Assembly: GCF_033042135.1 (NCBI RefSeq)
Contig: NZ_WBXM01000014.1
Coordinates: forward strand, 62,001 to 126,000
Origin: Haloechinothrix sp033042135
Lineage (GTDB): Bacteria > Actinomycetota > Actinomycetes > Mycobacteriales > Pseudonocardiaceae
DNA length: 64,000 bases
Reading direction: 5' to 3'
Below are positions 50,588-60,196 of this stretch, piece after piece. A model generated the notes under the pieces. The model was not told the origin of the DNA. It saw nothing but the letters and a program-made list of their open reading frames with translations, and did not search any database. The first letter of the stretch is position 1. Every line of letters begins with the position of its first letter. Made by a program: the position numbers and the translations under genes.

Positions 50588-51699
50588 ACTCGCTCCCTTC
50601 CCGAGAGGTCGCGGCGCGGGTCCGCCGCGTCGACGTGTTCCGGAAGGGGTTGCCCGGCCAGCATCGCGCTCACCGCGTCCGCCGTGACCGGCGCCAGCAA
50701 CAACCCGTTGCGGTGGTGTCCCGAGGCGACGTACACGCCGTCGCCGAGCGTGCCGATCAGCGGGACGTTGTCGATGCTCGCCGAACGCAGCCCCGCCCTG
50801 GCGGCGACGAGCTCGTACTCGACGATGCTGGGGAACACGTATTCCGCACGATCCAACAGGTCACGCACACCGCCCGCGGTCACCGTCTCGTCGAAGCCCG
50901 CCTCGTACTGCGTCGCACCGAGCACGAGCTCACCGCCCTCACGGGGAACCAGGTAGATCGGCCGCCCCTCCACGAACGCTCGTACGGTGACCTCCGGGGG
51001 AGGAAGGCTGCTCTTGCGCGCCCGCAGGTGCAGGATCTCGCCTTTCAGCGGCCGGATCGACTCGGCCAGTTCGGGATGCAGCCGTGAGCTGGCGGCTCCA
51101 GCGGCGAGCACCACCACCTCGGCCGCGTGCACCGCGTCATCGGTGACGACCTGCTGGGCGCTGAGCTGCCGCACCCGCTCCGGGACGAAACGCACACCCC
51201 TGCCACGCGCCGCGGCCCGCAGCGCGTCGAGCAGCTTGGTGGTATCGACCGCGAGGTCGCTCGGCACCGCAAGACCCCTGCGGACGCCGGTCGCCAGCCC
51301 GGGTACCCGGGAACGCAGCTGCCTGCCGGTGAGCAGCTCGGCGCGCCTGCCGACACCGTGCAGGTAGGAGGCGAGGATCTCGAGCTGTTCCGCGTCGGTG
51401 CGGTCGGCGGCTGCCACCACCGTCCCCGCGGTGGACAGCCCTGGATCGAACGACTCCGCGCGTAGCTCGTCGGCGAATCCCGGCCAGCGTCGCAGGGATT
51501 CCTCACCGAGCCGCAGCCCCTCCTCCTCACCGGGCCACGCCTCGGTCACCGGAGCGAGCATGCCGCCCGCGATCCATGAGGCGCCTCGAGCTGGCAGCGG
51601 GTCATACACGGTGACGTCATGGTGCGCCGCCGCGCGCCACGCCACGGACAACCCGATGACGCCACCGCCGACGACGGCGACATTCCTGCGGACAGCCAT
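50584..51699 (-). CDS. thiO: Glycine oxidase ThiO
   Basis: A 371-residue FAD enzyme. VAVVGGGVIGLSVAWRAAAH is the dinucleotide site; SWIAGGMLAPVTEAWPGEE, LAVDTTKLLDALRAAARG, EVVVLAAGAASSRL, GEILHLRARKSS and YVASGHHRNGLLLAPVTA are ThiO/DAO family signatures. It oxidises glycine to the imine used by ThiG. First gene of thiOSG, under a TPP riboswitch. Confidence 0.96.
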   Translation of the reverse strand: MAVRRNVAVVGGGVIGLSVAWRAAAHHDVTVYDPLPARGASWIAGGMLAPVTEAWPGEEEGLRLGEESLRRWPGFADELRAESFDPGLSTAGTVVAAADRTDAEQLEILASYLHGVGRRAELLTGRQLRSRVPGLATGVRRGLAVPSDLAVDTTKLLDALRAAARGRGVRFVPERVRQLSAQQVVTDDAVHAAEVVVLAAGAASSRLHPELAESIRPLKGEILHLRARKSSLPPPEVTVRAFVEGRPIYLVPREGGELVLGATQYEAGFDETVTAGGVRDLLDRAEYVFPSIVEYELVAARAGLRSASIDNVPLIGTLGDGVYVASGHHRNGLLLAPVTADAVSAMLAGQPLPEHVDAADPRRDLSGRERV

Positions 51700-51707
51700 A
51701 GAAACCT

Positions 51708-51812
51708 CTCGCTCCCTGCGCCGGTATGACCCGGATCAGGTTCCACGGTCGGAGCCGTTCGCTCCCTCTCAGCCCTCTGCCGCGGGCTCCCGTGCGGACC
51801 ACTTCCCACGGT
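51708..51812 (-). promoter_or_regulatory. TPP riboswitch upstream of thiO
   Basis: On the minus strand the THI-box core reads GGCTGAGAGGGAGCG (about 51773-51759) and ACCTGATCCGGGTCATACCGG followed by CGCAGGGAGCGAGAGG close to the thiO ATG. The second TPP riboswitch in the window. Confidence 0.95.
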
Positions 51813-51896
51813 ATCGCGCATTGCCCCGGTCGGCCACCAATCACCACCCCGCGGCACCGCGCCCGGCGACCGTGACAGGCCGGTACCGTGACAGGT

Positions 51897-52565
51897 ATGC
51901 CGGGACTGACCGCCGAACGGGTTCGCGATCGGCTCGCCGACGCTTACCTGTACCTGTGCACCGACGCCCGCATCGAGCAGGGGGATCTCGCCCAGTTCGC
52001 CGACGCCGCGCTCGCCGGAGGGGTGGATATCCTCCAGCTGCGCCACAAGCGCGACGGTGTCCCGCTCGAAGCCGCCGACGAGCTGGCTGCACTGGAGGTG
52101 CTGGCCGAGGCGTGTGCCAGGCACGGCGCACTGCTCGCCGTGAACGATCGCGCCGATATCGCGCTGGCCGCCGATGCCGACATCCTGCACCTCGGGCAGG
52201 AGGACATCCCCGTTGAAGTAGCGCGACGGGTGATCGGCGATGCCCCGGTGATCGGGCGGTCCACCCATTCCACGGCGCAGGCCCGTGCTGCGGAGAGCGA
52301 ACCGGGGGTGGACTACTTCTGCACCGGACCGTGCTGGCCGACACCGACGAAGGAGGGGCGCACGGCTCCGGGACTCGACCTGGTGCGGGCCACCGCTGAG
52401 CGCGCGCCGCAGCGTCCCTGGTTCGCCATCGGCGGTATCGACACCGAGCGGTTGCCTGAGGTGCTCGACGCCGGCGCACGGCGTGTCGTGGTGGTGCGCG
52501 CCATCACCGAAGCAGCGGATCCACGAGCCGCCGCCACCGCACTGTCGTCGATGCTGCGCGCCTAA
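51897..52565 (+). CDS. thiE: Thiamine-phosphate synthase ThiE
   Basis: A 222-residue TIM barrel. LYLCTDARIEQGDLAQFADA, GGVDILQLRHKRDG, LLAVNDRADIALAADADILH, LGQEDIPVEVARRVIG, IGRSTHSTAQARAAES, VDYFCTGPCWPTPTKEGRTA and FAIGGIDTERLPEVLDAGA are the family motifs. It joins HMP-PP with thiazole phosphate. Divergent from thiOSG; the riboswitch between them faces thiO, so thiE has separate control. Confidence 0.96.
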   Translation: MPGLTAERVRDRLADAYLYLCTDARIEQGDLAQFADAALAGGVDILQLRHKRDGVPLEAADELAALEVLAEACARHGALLAVNDRADIALAADADILHLGQEDIPVEVARRVIGDAPVIGRSTHSTAQARAAESEPGVDYFCTGPCWPTPTKEGRTAPGLDLVRATAERAPQRPWFAIGGIDTERLPEVLDAGARRVVVVRAITEAADPRAAATALSSMLRA

Positions 52566-53371
52566 GGAGCACGAGGCACACGGGGTTCGGTCGTTCCGCC
52601 GCCGTCCTCGTCGGGCTCGCCTTCCTCGACCTCCTGCCCGTCCTCGTCCGGCTCGCGCGGCTCGTCCTGCTCACCGGTCGGGGTGGGAGCTTCCTCCCCC
52701 TCGGTGGGCTCCGGGGATTCGGTGCCGCCCTGCCCGTCCCGTGGGGTGGTGGTCTCGGGAGCGGGAGGCGGCACGTCCTCCCCTTCGTCCACCGGATGTT
52801 GGTGTCCTTCAGGCTCCTGCTCGCCGATGACCGAACCGATGGTGGTGCCCTCCTCGCCGGAGAACGCCCGGCCGCTCACCCGCTCGATGCCCGTGATGGC
52901 GAACATGACCGTGGCGAACACCACCACGCTGAGCACGGCGATCGCCTGCCAGCGAAGACCATGCAATGACCAGCCGGACGGCGGTCGCGTTCCGGTCGCC
53001 GGGGCTCCGGGCTCCCCGCCGGGCACCGGAAGCGGTTCGGTTGGCTGCTCGCAGGGCGGCAGCGTGCGGGGCACGGTGGCCGCCGGGTTGGCCGCACTGG
53101 AGGTCGGCTGCCCACCCGCAGCCGTCGTGGTGCATTCCCGCGTCGCCGCCGTTATCGCCGCGCGTTTGGCGGCTTCCTTGGTGCGGTCGTACGAGCGCAG
53201 GAACAACTCGCTGCCCACGGTGAGCATGAAGCTGAAGATCCCCGCACCGATCACCGTCCCGTACACACCGATGCGGGATGACAGGAAGGCGGCTGCCAGC
53301 GCGGCCAGCGCCGTCGCTGCGACCTGCGCAGGCCTGGTTCTGTTCCTGGTTTCCGTCGATCTGTCGCTCAT
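52562..53371 (-). CDS. Hypothetical two-helix membrane protein with acidic tail
   Basis: A 269-residue protein. Helix 1 region AALAAAFLSSRIGVYGTVIG and following AGIFSFMLTVGSELFL resembles small actinobacterial envelope proteins; helix 2 is WQAIAVLSVVVFATVMFAIT. The last 90 residues are Pro/Glu/Asp-rich and probably outside the membrane. It overlaps the thiE stop by four bases in convergent orientation. No function assigned. Confidence 0.75.
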   Translation of the reverse strand: MSDRSTETRNRTRPAQVAATALAALAAAFLSSRIGVYGTVIGAGIFSFMLTVGSELFLRSYDRTKEAAKRAAITAATRECTTTAAGGQPTSSAANPAATVPRTLPPCEQPTEPLPVPGGEPGAPATGTRPPSGWSLHGLRWQAIAVLSVVVFATVMFAITGIERVSGRAFSGEEGTTIGSVIGEQEPEGHQHPVDEGEDVPPPAPETTTPRDGQGGTESPEPTEGEEAPTPTGEQDEPREPDEDGQEVEEGEPDEDGGGTTEPRVPRAP

Positions 53372-53540
53372 GAGTTCCGCGGGGTAGCGCCGGGCGATCC
53401 ACCCGGTTCACGCGGGGCGATGCCGCCACGTTGCCCAGCGTAACCGACATCACAGAGCTTCTACAGTGGACAGAGTTGATCTCGGCGTCCTATGCTTTCC
53501 AAGCCCCACGCTCGCGCGGCGCGGCTTACGACTGGCCGTG

Positions 53541-54215
53541 CTACTCGATCCGCGGGTGCCGGACGCCAGGGTGCCCGTCAGGCAGCGCGCGGTGCAGCAC
53601 CCAGCCGCTGACAGCGATGCACGCTGCGACCAGCGGCCAGGTCAGCACCGTCCGGGCGATCCCGAGCGCGACCACCTGGCCGCTGGCCCAGAGCGCGCCG
53701 AACACCATCACGCGCAGCGTGTACTGGCCCAGCACCCATACCCAGCTGGCCAGCGAGTACGCGCGCAACAGTGCGGGATCGCGACGCCAACGCGTCCGCT
53801 GACCGAGCACCGCGCCGAGCACGACACCGAGCATCGGCCAGCGGATCAGGATGCTCGCAGCCCAGATCAGCGCGCTGGCCAGGTTCGCGAACAGTTGAAG
53901 CAGGAAGAAGTCCTCGGCGCGGCCGGTGTAGAGCGCGATCGCGGAAGCGGCCACCACGGCCGCCAGGCTGACCACTACGGCACTGACCTTCTCCTTACGG
54001 TACAACCGCGTCAGCCCGGTGATCACGCTGGTGACGAGCGCGGCCAACGCTCCCCAGATGATCGACTGCCCGGTGACCACCCAGCCGAGCACAAATGCCA
54101 GCGGCGGCAGGCTCGCATCCAGCGCGCCCTTGCGCCCTCCGAGCAACGCCGCGAGCGAGCCCCCGGAGGTGTCCGCGTGCTCCCGCACACCACCACCTTG
54201 CCGCATCCGCTCCAT
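53541..54215 (-). CDS. DUF3159 integral membrane protein
   Basis: A 224-residue protein with about six hydrophobic segments (LPPLAFVLGWVVTGQSIIWG; VVVSLAAVVAASAIALYTG; LVAACIAVSGWVLHRAL) and the family-typical GGRKGALDASLPP start and WRRDPALLRAYSLASW segment. DUF3159 proteins are widespread in actinobacteria with unknown role. It stands alone. Confidence 0.88.
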   Translation of the reverse strand: MERMRQGGGVREHADTSGGSLAALLGGRKGALDASLPPLAFVLGWVVTGQSIIWGALAALVTSVITGLTRLYRKEKVSAVVVSLAAVVAASAIALYTGRAEDFFLLQLFANLASALIWAASILIRWPMLGVVLGAVLGQRTRWRRDPALLRAYSLASWVWVLGQYTLRVMVFGALWASGQVVALGIARTVLTWPLVAACIAVSGWVLHRALPDGHPGVRHPRIE

Positions 54216-54459
54216 GTAGGTGAGGCTAACCTATGACGCCGAGGCCGACTCGGGAGAGTGGCGAACTTCGCGTGACCGTGTTATCAAGGTTTTCTGGCGG
54301 GTTTCACGAGGGCCGAGGACTCGACTGGCAAGCGAGGTTACCGAAACATCACCGCTGGGGGTGCGCGCCCGGGGAACGTCCGTCGGCGCTCCGCGGCCGG
54401 GGTGGGGTGACGGACAACGGGGCGCCAGGAGCACGTCGCGGCGCAGCAGAAGGGAGTGA

Positions 54460-55311
54460 GTGGTGCACACGTTCAACAGCTACATCGCCATCGGCGACAG
54501 CTTCACCGAGGGGTTGAACGATCAACTTCCTGACGGCTCCTTCCTGGGTTGGGCGGACCGGCTCGCCGCGATGCTCGCCGAGGGCAAACCGAACTTCAAG
54601 TACGCCAATATCGCGGTGCGCGGCAAGAAGCTGCAGCCCATCATGGACGAGCAACTGCCCGTCGCGCTGGAACTGCGCCCCGACTTCGTCACGGTCTGCG
54701 CGGGCGGGAACGACATCCTCATCCCGGGGACGGACGTGGACGTCGTCGCGGCACGGTTCGACGACATGATCGAGCAGCTGCGTCGCGCCGGGATCGAGGT
54801 CCTCATCTTCTCCGGCCCGGACACCAAACAGATGTCGGTGATGAACCGGCTCCGCGGCAAGATCGCGATCTACAACGCCGACCTGCGCGCGATCGCGGAA
54901 CGCCACAACGCGCGCGTGGTGGATCTGTGGGCCATGGACGTGCTGCGCGACCCACGCGCCTGGAGCGAGGACCGGTTGCACTTCACCCCGGAGGCGCACA
55001 AGCGCATCGCGCTGCGTACCGCGGAGGCGCTCGGATTGCCGACCGAGGAGGATTGGCGCCAGCCGCTGTGGAACGCCGACGAGCAACGGGAAGCGGAACA
55101 CACCGACTGGATCTCGCAACGTCGCTCGGACATCGAATGGACACGGGCGCACCTGCTGCCGTGGATCCGCAGGCGCATCCGCGGCGAATCCCTCGGCGAC
55201 GGCGTGACTCCCAAGCGCCCTGAGCTGGCCCCGCTGTGTGCTGACGAGCGCCTCCGCCTCGAAGCCATCGGGCAGGCCGCGCGCGGCACCGACGGTGCGG
55301 TCGCCTCCTGA
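54460..55311 (+). CDS. SGNH/GDSL-family hydrolase
   Basis: A 283-residue protein starting at GTG 54460 or 54463. SGNH blocks: IAIGDSFTEGLND (nucleophile Ser), NIAVRGKKL (Gly), CAGGNDILIPG (Asn) and EDRLHFTPEAHKR (Asp and His). No signal peptide, so probably a cytosolic esterase or lipase. The C-terminal 90 residues are charged and helical. A strong hairpin follows the stop. Confidence 0.92.
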   Translation: MVHTFNSYIAIGDSFTEGLNDQLPDGSFLGWADRLAAMLAEGKPNFKYANIAVRGKKLQPIMDEQLPVALELRPDFVTVCAGGNDILIPGTDVDVVAARFDDMIEQLRRAGIEVLIFSGPDTKQMSVMNRLRGKIAIYNADLRAIAERHNARVVDLWAMDVLRDPRAWSEDRLHFTPEAHKRIALRTAEALGLPTEEDWRQPLWNADEQREAEHTDWISQRRSDIEWTRAHLLPWIRRRIRGESLGDGVTPKRPELAPLCADERLRLEAIGQAARGTDGAVAS

Positions 55312-55330
55312 TCGCAGGTTGGTAGGGCGG

Positions 55331-55363
55331 CCGGTCGGCACGTCCCCCATGCGTGCCGACCGG
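55331..55363 (+). terminator. GC-rich hairpin after the GDSL hydrolase gene
   Basis: Perfect 12-base-pair stem CCGGTCGGCACG / CGTGCCGACCGG with a nine-base loop, 20 bases after the stop. There is no U tract, as is common for actinobacterial terminators. The remaining gap to 55597 shows nothing else. Confidence 0.75.
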
Positions 55364-55597
55364 CGCCTGCATCTCCCCTACCCAGGCGCGGCCCCGGCAC
55401 CGGCCTGCAACCTGCGCACCACCGAGCGGCGGCAGGCATGCTCCCCCTTTGACCGGTCGCCAGCCCCACCCGCGAAGGGTAGCCCGCCCAAGCGGGGCAC
55501 CACTAAGAGTTGACTAACGGCCAACGGCGCACACCCCATAGCCAGGCTTAAACCCCGCGCCGTCGCCGCGGCACCGGAACCGAACCCGGCCCGGGCC

Positions 55598-58513
55598 TCA
55601 CAGTCCCTCCAGCTCCTGGCGCAGCGCGTTCGCGTGCGGATCCCCGATCTCCTCGTGCAGCTCGACCGCGGCACGCAGCTCGGCCCGCGCGCGTTCCCGG
55701 TCGCCGCGGGCCCGCAACACCCTCCCGAGAATGAGCCTGCCGACACCCTCCTGCTGTATCACTTCCCGTGCAGCCGCGAGCCGGATCGTCTTCCGCGCGG
55801 CACGTTCGGCCTCGTCGAACTCGCCCGCGTACAACCACATCTCGGCGAGGTTGGCCAGGCTCCTGATGACATCACCGTGATGTCCCCGCTGGGTGTACAC
55901 CTCGAAGACCTCGCTCTGCAGCTCGATCGCCTCGGAGTACTGACCGGCGCGCTTGCGCGCCTCGGCGTAGTTGTGCATCACCTGGCTGCGCAGCATCTCG
56001 TCACCGAGTGGCTCGGCCTCGGCCAGCGCGTCGAGCTGCACCGCGAACGCCTCGGGGTGGCGTTCCAGCGACGTGAGGGCACACCCGCGGTGGGTGAGGG
56101 CGGTGACCCGCAGCGCAGGGTCACCGAGCTCGGCCGCCACCTCCAGCGCGCCGTCGGCATCGGCCAGCACGTTGTCCATCCGTTCGAACACCAGCCGGGC
56201 CGCGCACCGGGAGATCAGCATCCAGAACAGCGCGTGCCGGTCCCCGGACCGCCGTGCCGCGTCCAGCCCAAGGTGGGCGAGCTCGATCCAGTCGTCCCAC
56301 GACGGCCGGTTGATCCGGTACGGGTGCGCCATGCGGGCCAACCGCCAGGCCTCGTCATACCAACCCGCCTCGTGGCATCGCCGCAGCATGGCGAACAGGT
56401 TCTGCCACTCGGCCGCGAACCAGTCCAGCGCACCACCGAAACCGCTGACTTCGGGGAGCAGCTCGGCGGGCACGAGGTCACGGTGGTCCAGACCGTCCAC
56501 CACGGCGCTCAACGCCCGCCGCGCCCGGTCGGCGACGGCAATGTAGTACTGCCACGCGCGTCGCAGGATGGCCTGCTCGTCCTCGACGTCGAGCCTGCGC
56601 GCCCGCTCACCGAGGAAGGCACGCACCAGGTCGTGCGCGGCGAACTCGTCCGGTGCATGCTCCGTGAACAGGTTGCGCGAGGCCAGCACCCGCATCCGCT
56701 TGCGTGCCTGCTCGACGTCGACCTGGCACAACGCGGCCACCAGGTGCGGGCGTACCGTCCTGCCGGGGAACACGCCGAGCACTCGCAGCGTCTCGCGCTC
56801 CACCGTGCCCAACTCGGCCACCGAGACGTCCAGCGCGGCGCGCACCCCGATCGGCGCCTCCCCGTCGGGATGAGCGTCGAGCTCGAGCGCACCCAGCCTG
56901 GTGCGCTCGTCCCGCAGGGACGCGACGAGCTGCCGCGCCGCCCCCGGTGGTCGCGCGGACAGCCGCGCCCCGACGATGCGCAGCGCCAGCGGCAGGTAGC
57001 CGCACAGCTCCGCGAGCGTCTCGGCGTAGTCGCGCAACTCAGCCGCGCTGCCGGCGCCGTCCCCGCTGCCCGTTCCGACGGGAGTTCCCGTCGGAACGGG
57101 CAGCGGAGCGTCGGCGGCCGCGCTACCTTCCGAGAGCTCGGTGATGAGCGACACCGCGTCGCGCTCGGCCAACGTGCCCAGCGTGAGCTGCCGCGCAGCC
57201 CTGGCCACCGCGAGGTCGTCCATCCGTGCCCGTGAGGTCACCAGCGCCATCGCACCCGCGGCGGGCGGCAACAGCGACTCGACCTGTTCGGCGGACCGGG
57301 CATCGTCGAGCACCACGAGCATCCGTCGACCCGCCAGCAACGAGCGGTACAGGCCGACCCGCTCCGCGAAATCCTCCGGGAGCTCGCCGGGACGCACACC
57401 GAGCCCGCGCAGCAGCTGCGTCAGTACCTCGGCAGGCTCCCTCGGGGGGCGGTGGGGATCGAACCCGTGCAAGCTCGCGTACAACACGCCGTCGTCGAAC
57501 CGTGAGGCCGCGTGGTGTGCCCACCACACCGCCAACGCCGTCTTGCCGATGCCCGCGGTGCCGGACAGCACCGCGGCGATGTTGCGACCGGCAACGGCAC
57601 GCTCGGCGAGATCATCCAGCCACGCCAGCTCGGGCGAGCGCCCCGCGAGGAACGGCACCGCGGGCGGTAGCTGCATCGGCGTCAACCGCAACAGCTGACC
57701 CTGGTCACTGCCGTCGGTGCCCAAGTCGTCCTGCAGCATGTTCGCGTGCAGCTCGCGCAGCCCCGGTCCGGGTTCGATACCGAGATCGGCGATGAGCTTG
57801 CTGGCGAACTCGTGGTAGGCGTCGAGCGCCTCCGCTCGGCGTCCCGAATGGTACAGCGCCCGCATCAGCTGGCCGGTGAAACGTTCCGAGTGCGGGTTGT
57901 CCCGCACCAGGCTACCGAGCTCCGCGATCACCTCGGCGTGCCTGCCGAGTTCGAGCTCGGCGTCGATCTTGGCGCCGTGCACCGCCCGCCGCAGCTCTTC
58001 GAGTTCGGCGACCGCCACGTGCCCGGCGGCATCGCCGAGCACCGGACCGTGCCACAGCCCCAGGGCCTCGTCGAGCAACTCGATGCGCCGCACAAGGGGC
58101 ACCCCGGCCGACGCGTCGAGCAACGCGCGGGCGCGGTGCGCGTCGATCCGCCGCTCGTCGACCTCCAGCCGGTATCCGGGAGCGACCGTGTGGATGTGGG
58201 CCACCGGTTGCTCACCGGCAGCGCGCTGCGCCGTAGCCAGCCTGCGCCGCAGAGCCGAGATGTGACCGTGCACGATGGTCCTAGCCGTCGGCGGCGGGTC
58301 GTACGTCCACATCGTGTCGATGATCGTGTTCTGGCTCACGACCTGGTTGGCGTGCAGCGCCAGCAACGCAAGCACGCTGCGCGCGCCCGGACCGCCGACC
58401 GGCTGCGGGTGGCCGTCCACGAGCAGCGTCACCGGGCCGAGCAGCCGGATCGACAGGCCGGACGGCTGGTGGGCAGACGTATCCACCGAGGCGACGGCAT
58501 CCTCGGTGTCCAC
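55598..58513 (-). CDS. SARP/AfsR-type regulator with NB-ARC and TPR domains
   Basis: A 971-residue regulator. Winged-helix DNA-binding domain (about 20-110: LSIRLLGPVTLLVDGHPQPV, RTIVHGHISALRRRLA), bacterial transcriptional activator domain (about 120-265: HSERFTGQLMRALYHSGRRA), NB-ARC ATPase (P-loop GTAGIGKTALAVWW near 318; Walker B MLVVLDDA; LPLALRIVGARL) and a long TPR-like helical C-terminus to 971 without WD repeats. Such proteins switch on clustered genes, often biosynthetic. It is 123 bases downstream of ectD in the same direction, so it may be read from the ect operon or control it. An exceptional 44-base palindrome lies in the NB-ARC coding part. Confidence 0.92.
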   Translation of the reverse strand: MDTEDAVASVDTSAHQPSGLSIRLLGPVTLLVDGHPQPVGGPGARSVLALLALHANQVVSQNTIIDTMWTYDPPPTARTIVHGHISALRRRLATAQRAAGEQPVAHIHTVAPGYRLEVDERRIDAHRARALLDASAGVPLVRRIELLDEALGLWHGPVLGDAAGHVAVAELEELRRAVHGAKIDAELELGRHAEVIAELGSLVRDNPHSERFTGQLMRALYHSGRRAEALDAYHEFASKLIADLGIEPGPGLRELHANMLQDDLGTDGSDQGQLLRLTPMQLPPAVPFLAGRSPELAWLDDLAERAVAGRNIAAVLSGTAGIGKTALAVWWAHHAASRFDDGVLYASLHGFDPHRPPREPAEVLTQLLRGLGVRPGELPEDFAERVGLYRSLLAGRRMLVVLDDARSAEQVESLLPPAAGAMALVTSRARMDDLAVARAARQLTLGTLAERDAVSLITELSEGSAAADAPLPVPTGTPVGTGSGDGAGSAAELRDYAETLAELCGYLPLALRIVGARLSARPPGAARQLVASLRDERTRLGALELDAHPDGEAPIGVRAALDVSVAELGTVERETLRVLGVFPGRTVRPHLVAALCQVDVEQARKRMRVLASRNLFTEHAPDEFAAHDLVRAFLGERARRLDVEDEQAILRRAWQYYIAVADRARRALSAVVDGLDHRDLVPAELLPEVSGFGGALDWFAAEWQNLFAMLRRCHEAGWYDEAWRLARMAHPYRINRPSWDDWIELAHLGLDAARRSGDRHALFWMLISRCAARLVFERMDNVLADADGALEVAAELGDPALRVTALTHRGCALTSLERHPEAFAVQLDALAEAEPLGDEMLRSQVMHNYAEARKRAGQYSEAIELQSEVFEVYTQRGHHGDVIRSLANLAEMWLYAGEFDEAERAARKTIRLAAAREVIQQEGVGRLILGRVLRARGDRERARAELRAAVELHEEIGDPHANALRQELEGL
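57063..57106. repeat. Perfect 21-bp inverted repeat inside the SARP gene
   Basis: Two 21-base arms (57063-57083 and 57086-57106) are exact reverse complements with a two-base GT spacer. They encode the Pro/Thr/Gly-rich loop LPVPTGTPVGTGSG of the NB-ARC domain. In mRNA this would form a very stable hairpin in mid-gene. Confidence 0.92.
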
Positions 58514-58636
58514 GTTCGCCTCCCGTTACCACCAGCGGCAACGTGCCCTGTACGACCGCACGGCGGTGCGGGGCGCTCTCACGCCCCGCACCGGTCATCG
58601 CACTCAGGGTACACAGCACGGGAGGTCGCGTGGGAG

Positions 58637-59539
58637 TCATCGCGTAATCGGGACGAAATCCCTGTTCGCGATGAACGTCGGCCGAGGCTGATCGGCGGCG
58701 AACGGCTCGACGAGCGTGTTCTCCACGCTGTTGAACACCAGGAAGATGTTCGACCGCGGGTACGGCGTGATGTTGTTCCCCGAACCGTGCATCACGTTGC
58801 AGTCGAACCACAGCGCCGATCCCGCCGCGCCGGTGAACTGCTCGATGCCGTGCTCGGCGGCCATCTTGGTGATCTGGTGCTTGCTGGGAACGCCGATCTC
58901 CTGTTCCCGCAGCGAATCCTGGTAATGGTGCTCCGGCGTCTCGCCCACGCATGGCACGAAGGTGCGGTGCGAACCGGGCATCAGCATCAGCCCGCCGTTG
59001 AAGGGGTAGTTGTCGGTGAGAGCGATCGAGCAGCTGACGGCGCGGGGCACGGGCATGCCGTCCTCGGCGTGCCAGGTCTCGAAGTCGGAGTGCCAGTAGA
59101 AGCCCTTGCCTTCGAAACCGGGCATGTAGTTGACCCTGGACTGGTGGAGGTACACCTCGGAACCGAGGATCTGCCGCGCGCGATCCAGCACTCGCGGATC
59201 GCTGGCAAGCTCGGCGATCAGCTCGCTGAGCTCGTGTACTTCGAAGACGGAGCGGATCTCGCCGGAGTACTTCTCCGTGATCACCCGCTCGTCGTCGGAT
59301 AGCCGCTCATCACGGGAGAGGCGGGTCAGTTCCTGCCAGTAGCCCTGCACCTCAGCGGGCGACAGCAGACCGTCGACGATCGTGAAGCCGTTGGCCTCGT
59401 GCGAGGCCAATGTGGCGGCGTCGCACGGGCCGTCATGCTCCTGCCCCCAGACGGCGGGATGAACGCGCTCGAACGGTTCGGCCTCGCCTCGGACTCGCGT
59501 CGGATAGCTGTCCTGGACTCGCGTACGCGTGAGCACCAT
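58637..59539 (-). CDS. ectD: Ectoine hydroxylase EctD
   Basis: A 300-residue Fe(II)/2-oxoglutarate dioxygenase. Family signature FYWHSDFETWHAEDGMPVPR holds the first His and the Asp; the distal His is in DCNVMHGSGNNITPYPRSN with the 2-oxoglutarate-binding region; LTDNYPFNGGLMLMPGSH is also typical. It converts ectoine to 5-hydroxyectoine. Last of ectABCD, 151 bases after ectC. Confidence 0.97.
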   Translation of the reverse strand: MVLTRTRVQDSYPTRVRGEAEPFERVHPAVWGQEHDGPCDAATLASHEANGFTIVDGLLSPAEVQGYWQELTRLSRDERLSDDERVITEKYSGEIRSVFEVHELSELIAELASDPRVLDRARQILGSEVYLHQSRVNYMPGFEGKGFYWHSDFETWHAEDGMPVPRAVSCSIALTDNYPFNGGLMLMPGSHRTFVPCVGETPEHHYQDSLREQEIGVPSKHQITKMAAEHGIEQFTGAAGSALWFDCNVMHGSGNNITPYPRSNIFLVFNSVENTLVEPFAADQPRPTFIANRDFVPITR

Positions 59540-59690
59540 TCGACTCGCCTCCTCGCGTATCGGTTATCCGTAATCCTTCCTTTCGTAGGTGCCCTGCCTT
59601 ACTCACACTCGTCGGCGCGGGCGCGGTACCGCGCGGTGCCGCCCGATCCCGGACGGCCACGCGCGGCACCCGTGCCCCCGGAGTACCCGG

Positions 59691-60098
59691 TTAAGCCGAG
59701 ACCGACTCGTCGTCCTCGACGACCAGCGGGTACACCCCGTTCTCGTCGTGTACTTCCTTACCGGTGACGGGGGGGTTGAACACGCACACCGCCCGTAGCT
59801 CGGTTGTGGGCCGGAGCTGATGCTTCTCGTGCCCATCGAGCAGGTACATCGTCCCCGGCCGCAGCTGGTACGTCTCCCCCGTCTCCTTATCGGTGAGCTC
59901 GCCTTCACCCTCGACGATGAATACGGCCTCGATATGGTTAGCGTACCAAAAATCGTTCACTGTTCCGGGCGACAGCGTGGTCTCGTGCAACGAGAAACCG
60001 ACCTTGTCCTTGGCGAGCACGATGCGCTTGCTCCGCCAGTTCGCAGTCTTGACGTCGGCCTCGGTGTCGGTGATCTCGTCGAGGGTACGGACGATCAC
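59691..60098 (-). CDS. ectC: Ectoine synthase EctC
   Basis: A 135-residue cupin. IVRTLDEITDTEADVKTANW, FSLHETTLSPGTVNDFWYAN, HIEAVFIVEGEGELTDKETG and PGTMYLLDGHEKHQL are the EctC signatures. It closes the ring of N-gamma-acetyl-diaminobutyrate to give ectoine. 98 bases after ectB. Confidence 0.97.
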   Translation of the reverse strand: MIVRTLDEITDTEADVKTANWRSKRIVLAKDKVGFSLHETTLSPGTVNDFWYANHIEAVFIVEGEGELTDKETGETYQLRPGTMYLLDGHEKHQLRPTTELRAVCVFNPPVTGKEVHDENGVYPLVVEDDESVSA

Positions 60099-60196
60099 GT
60101 TCTCTCTCCTCCGCTACGCGCGGCGCCGGGGTCGTAGCGCCACATCGGGTCTATACGGTCGATCTGGGATCCCGGTGTCTCATCCGAAGATCGGGT

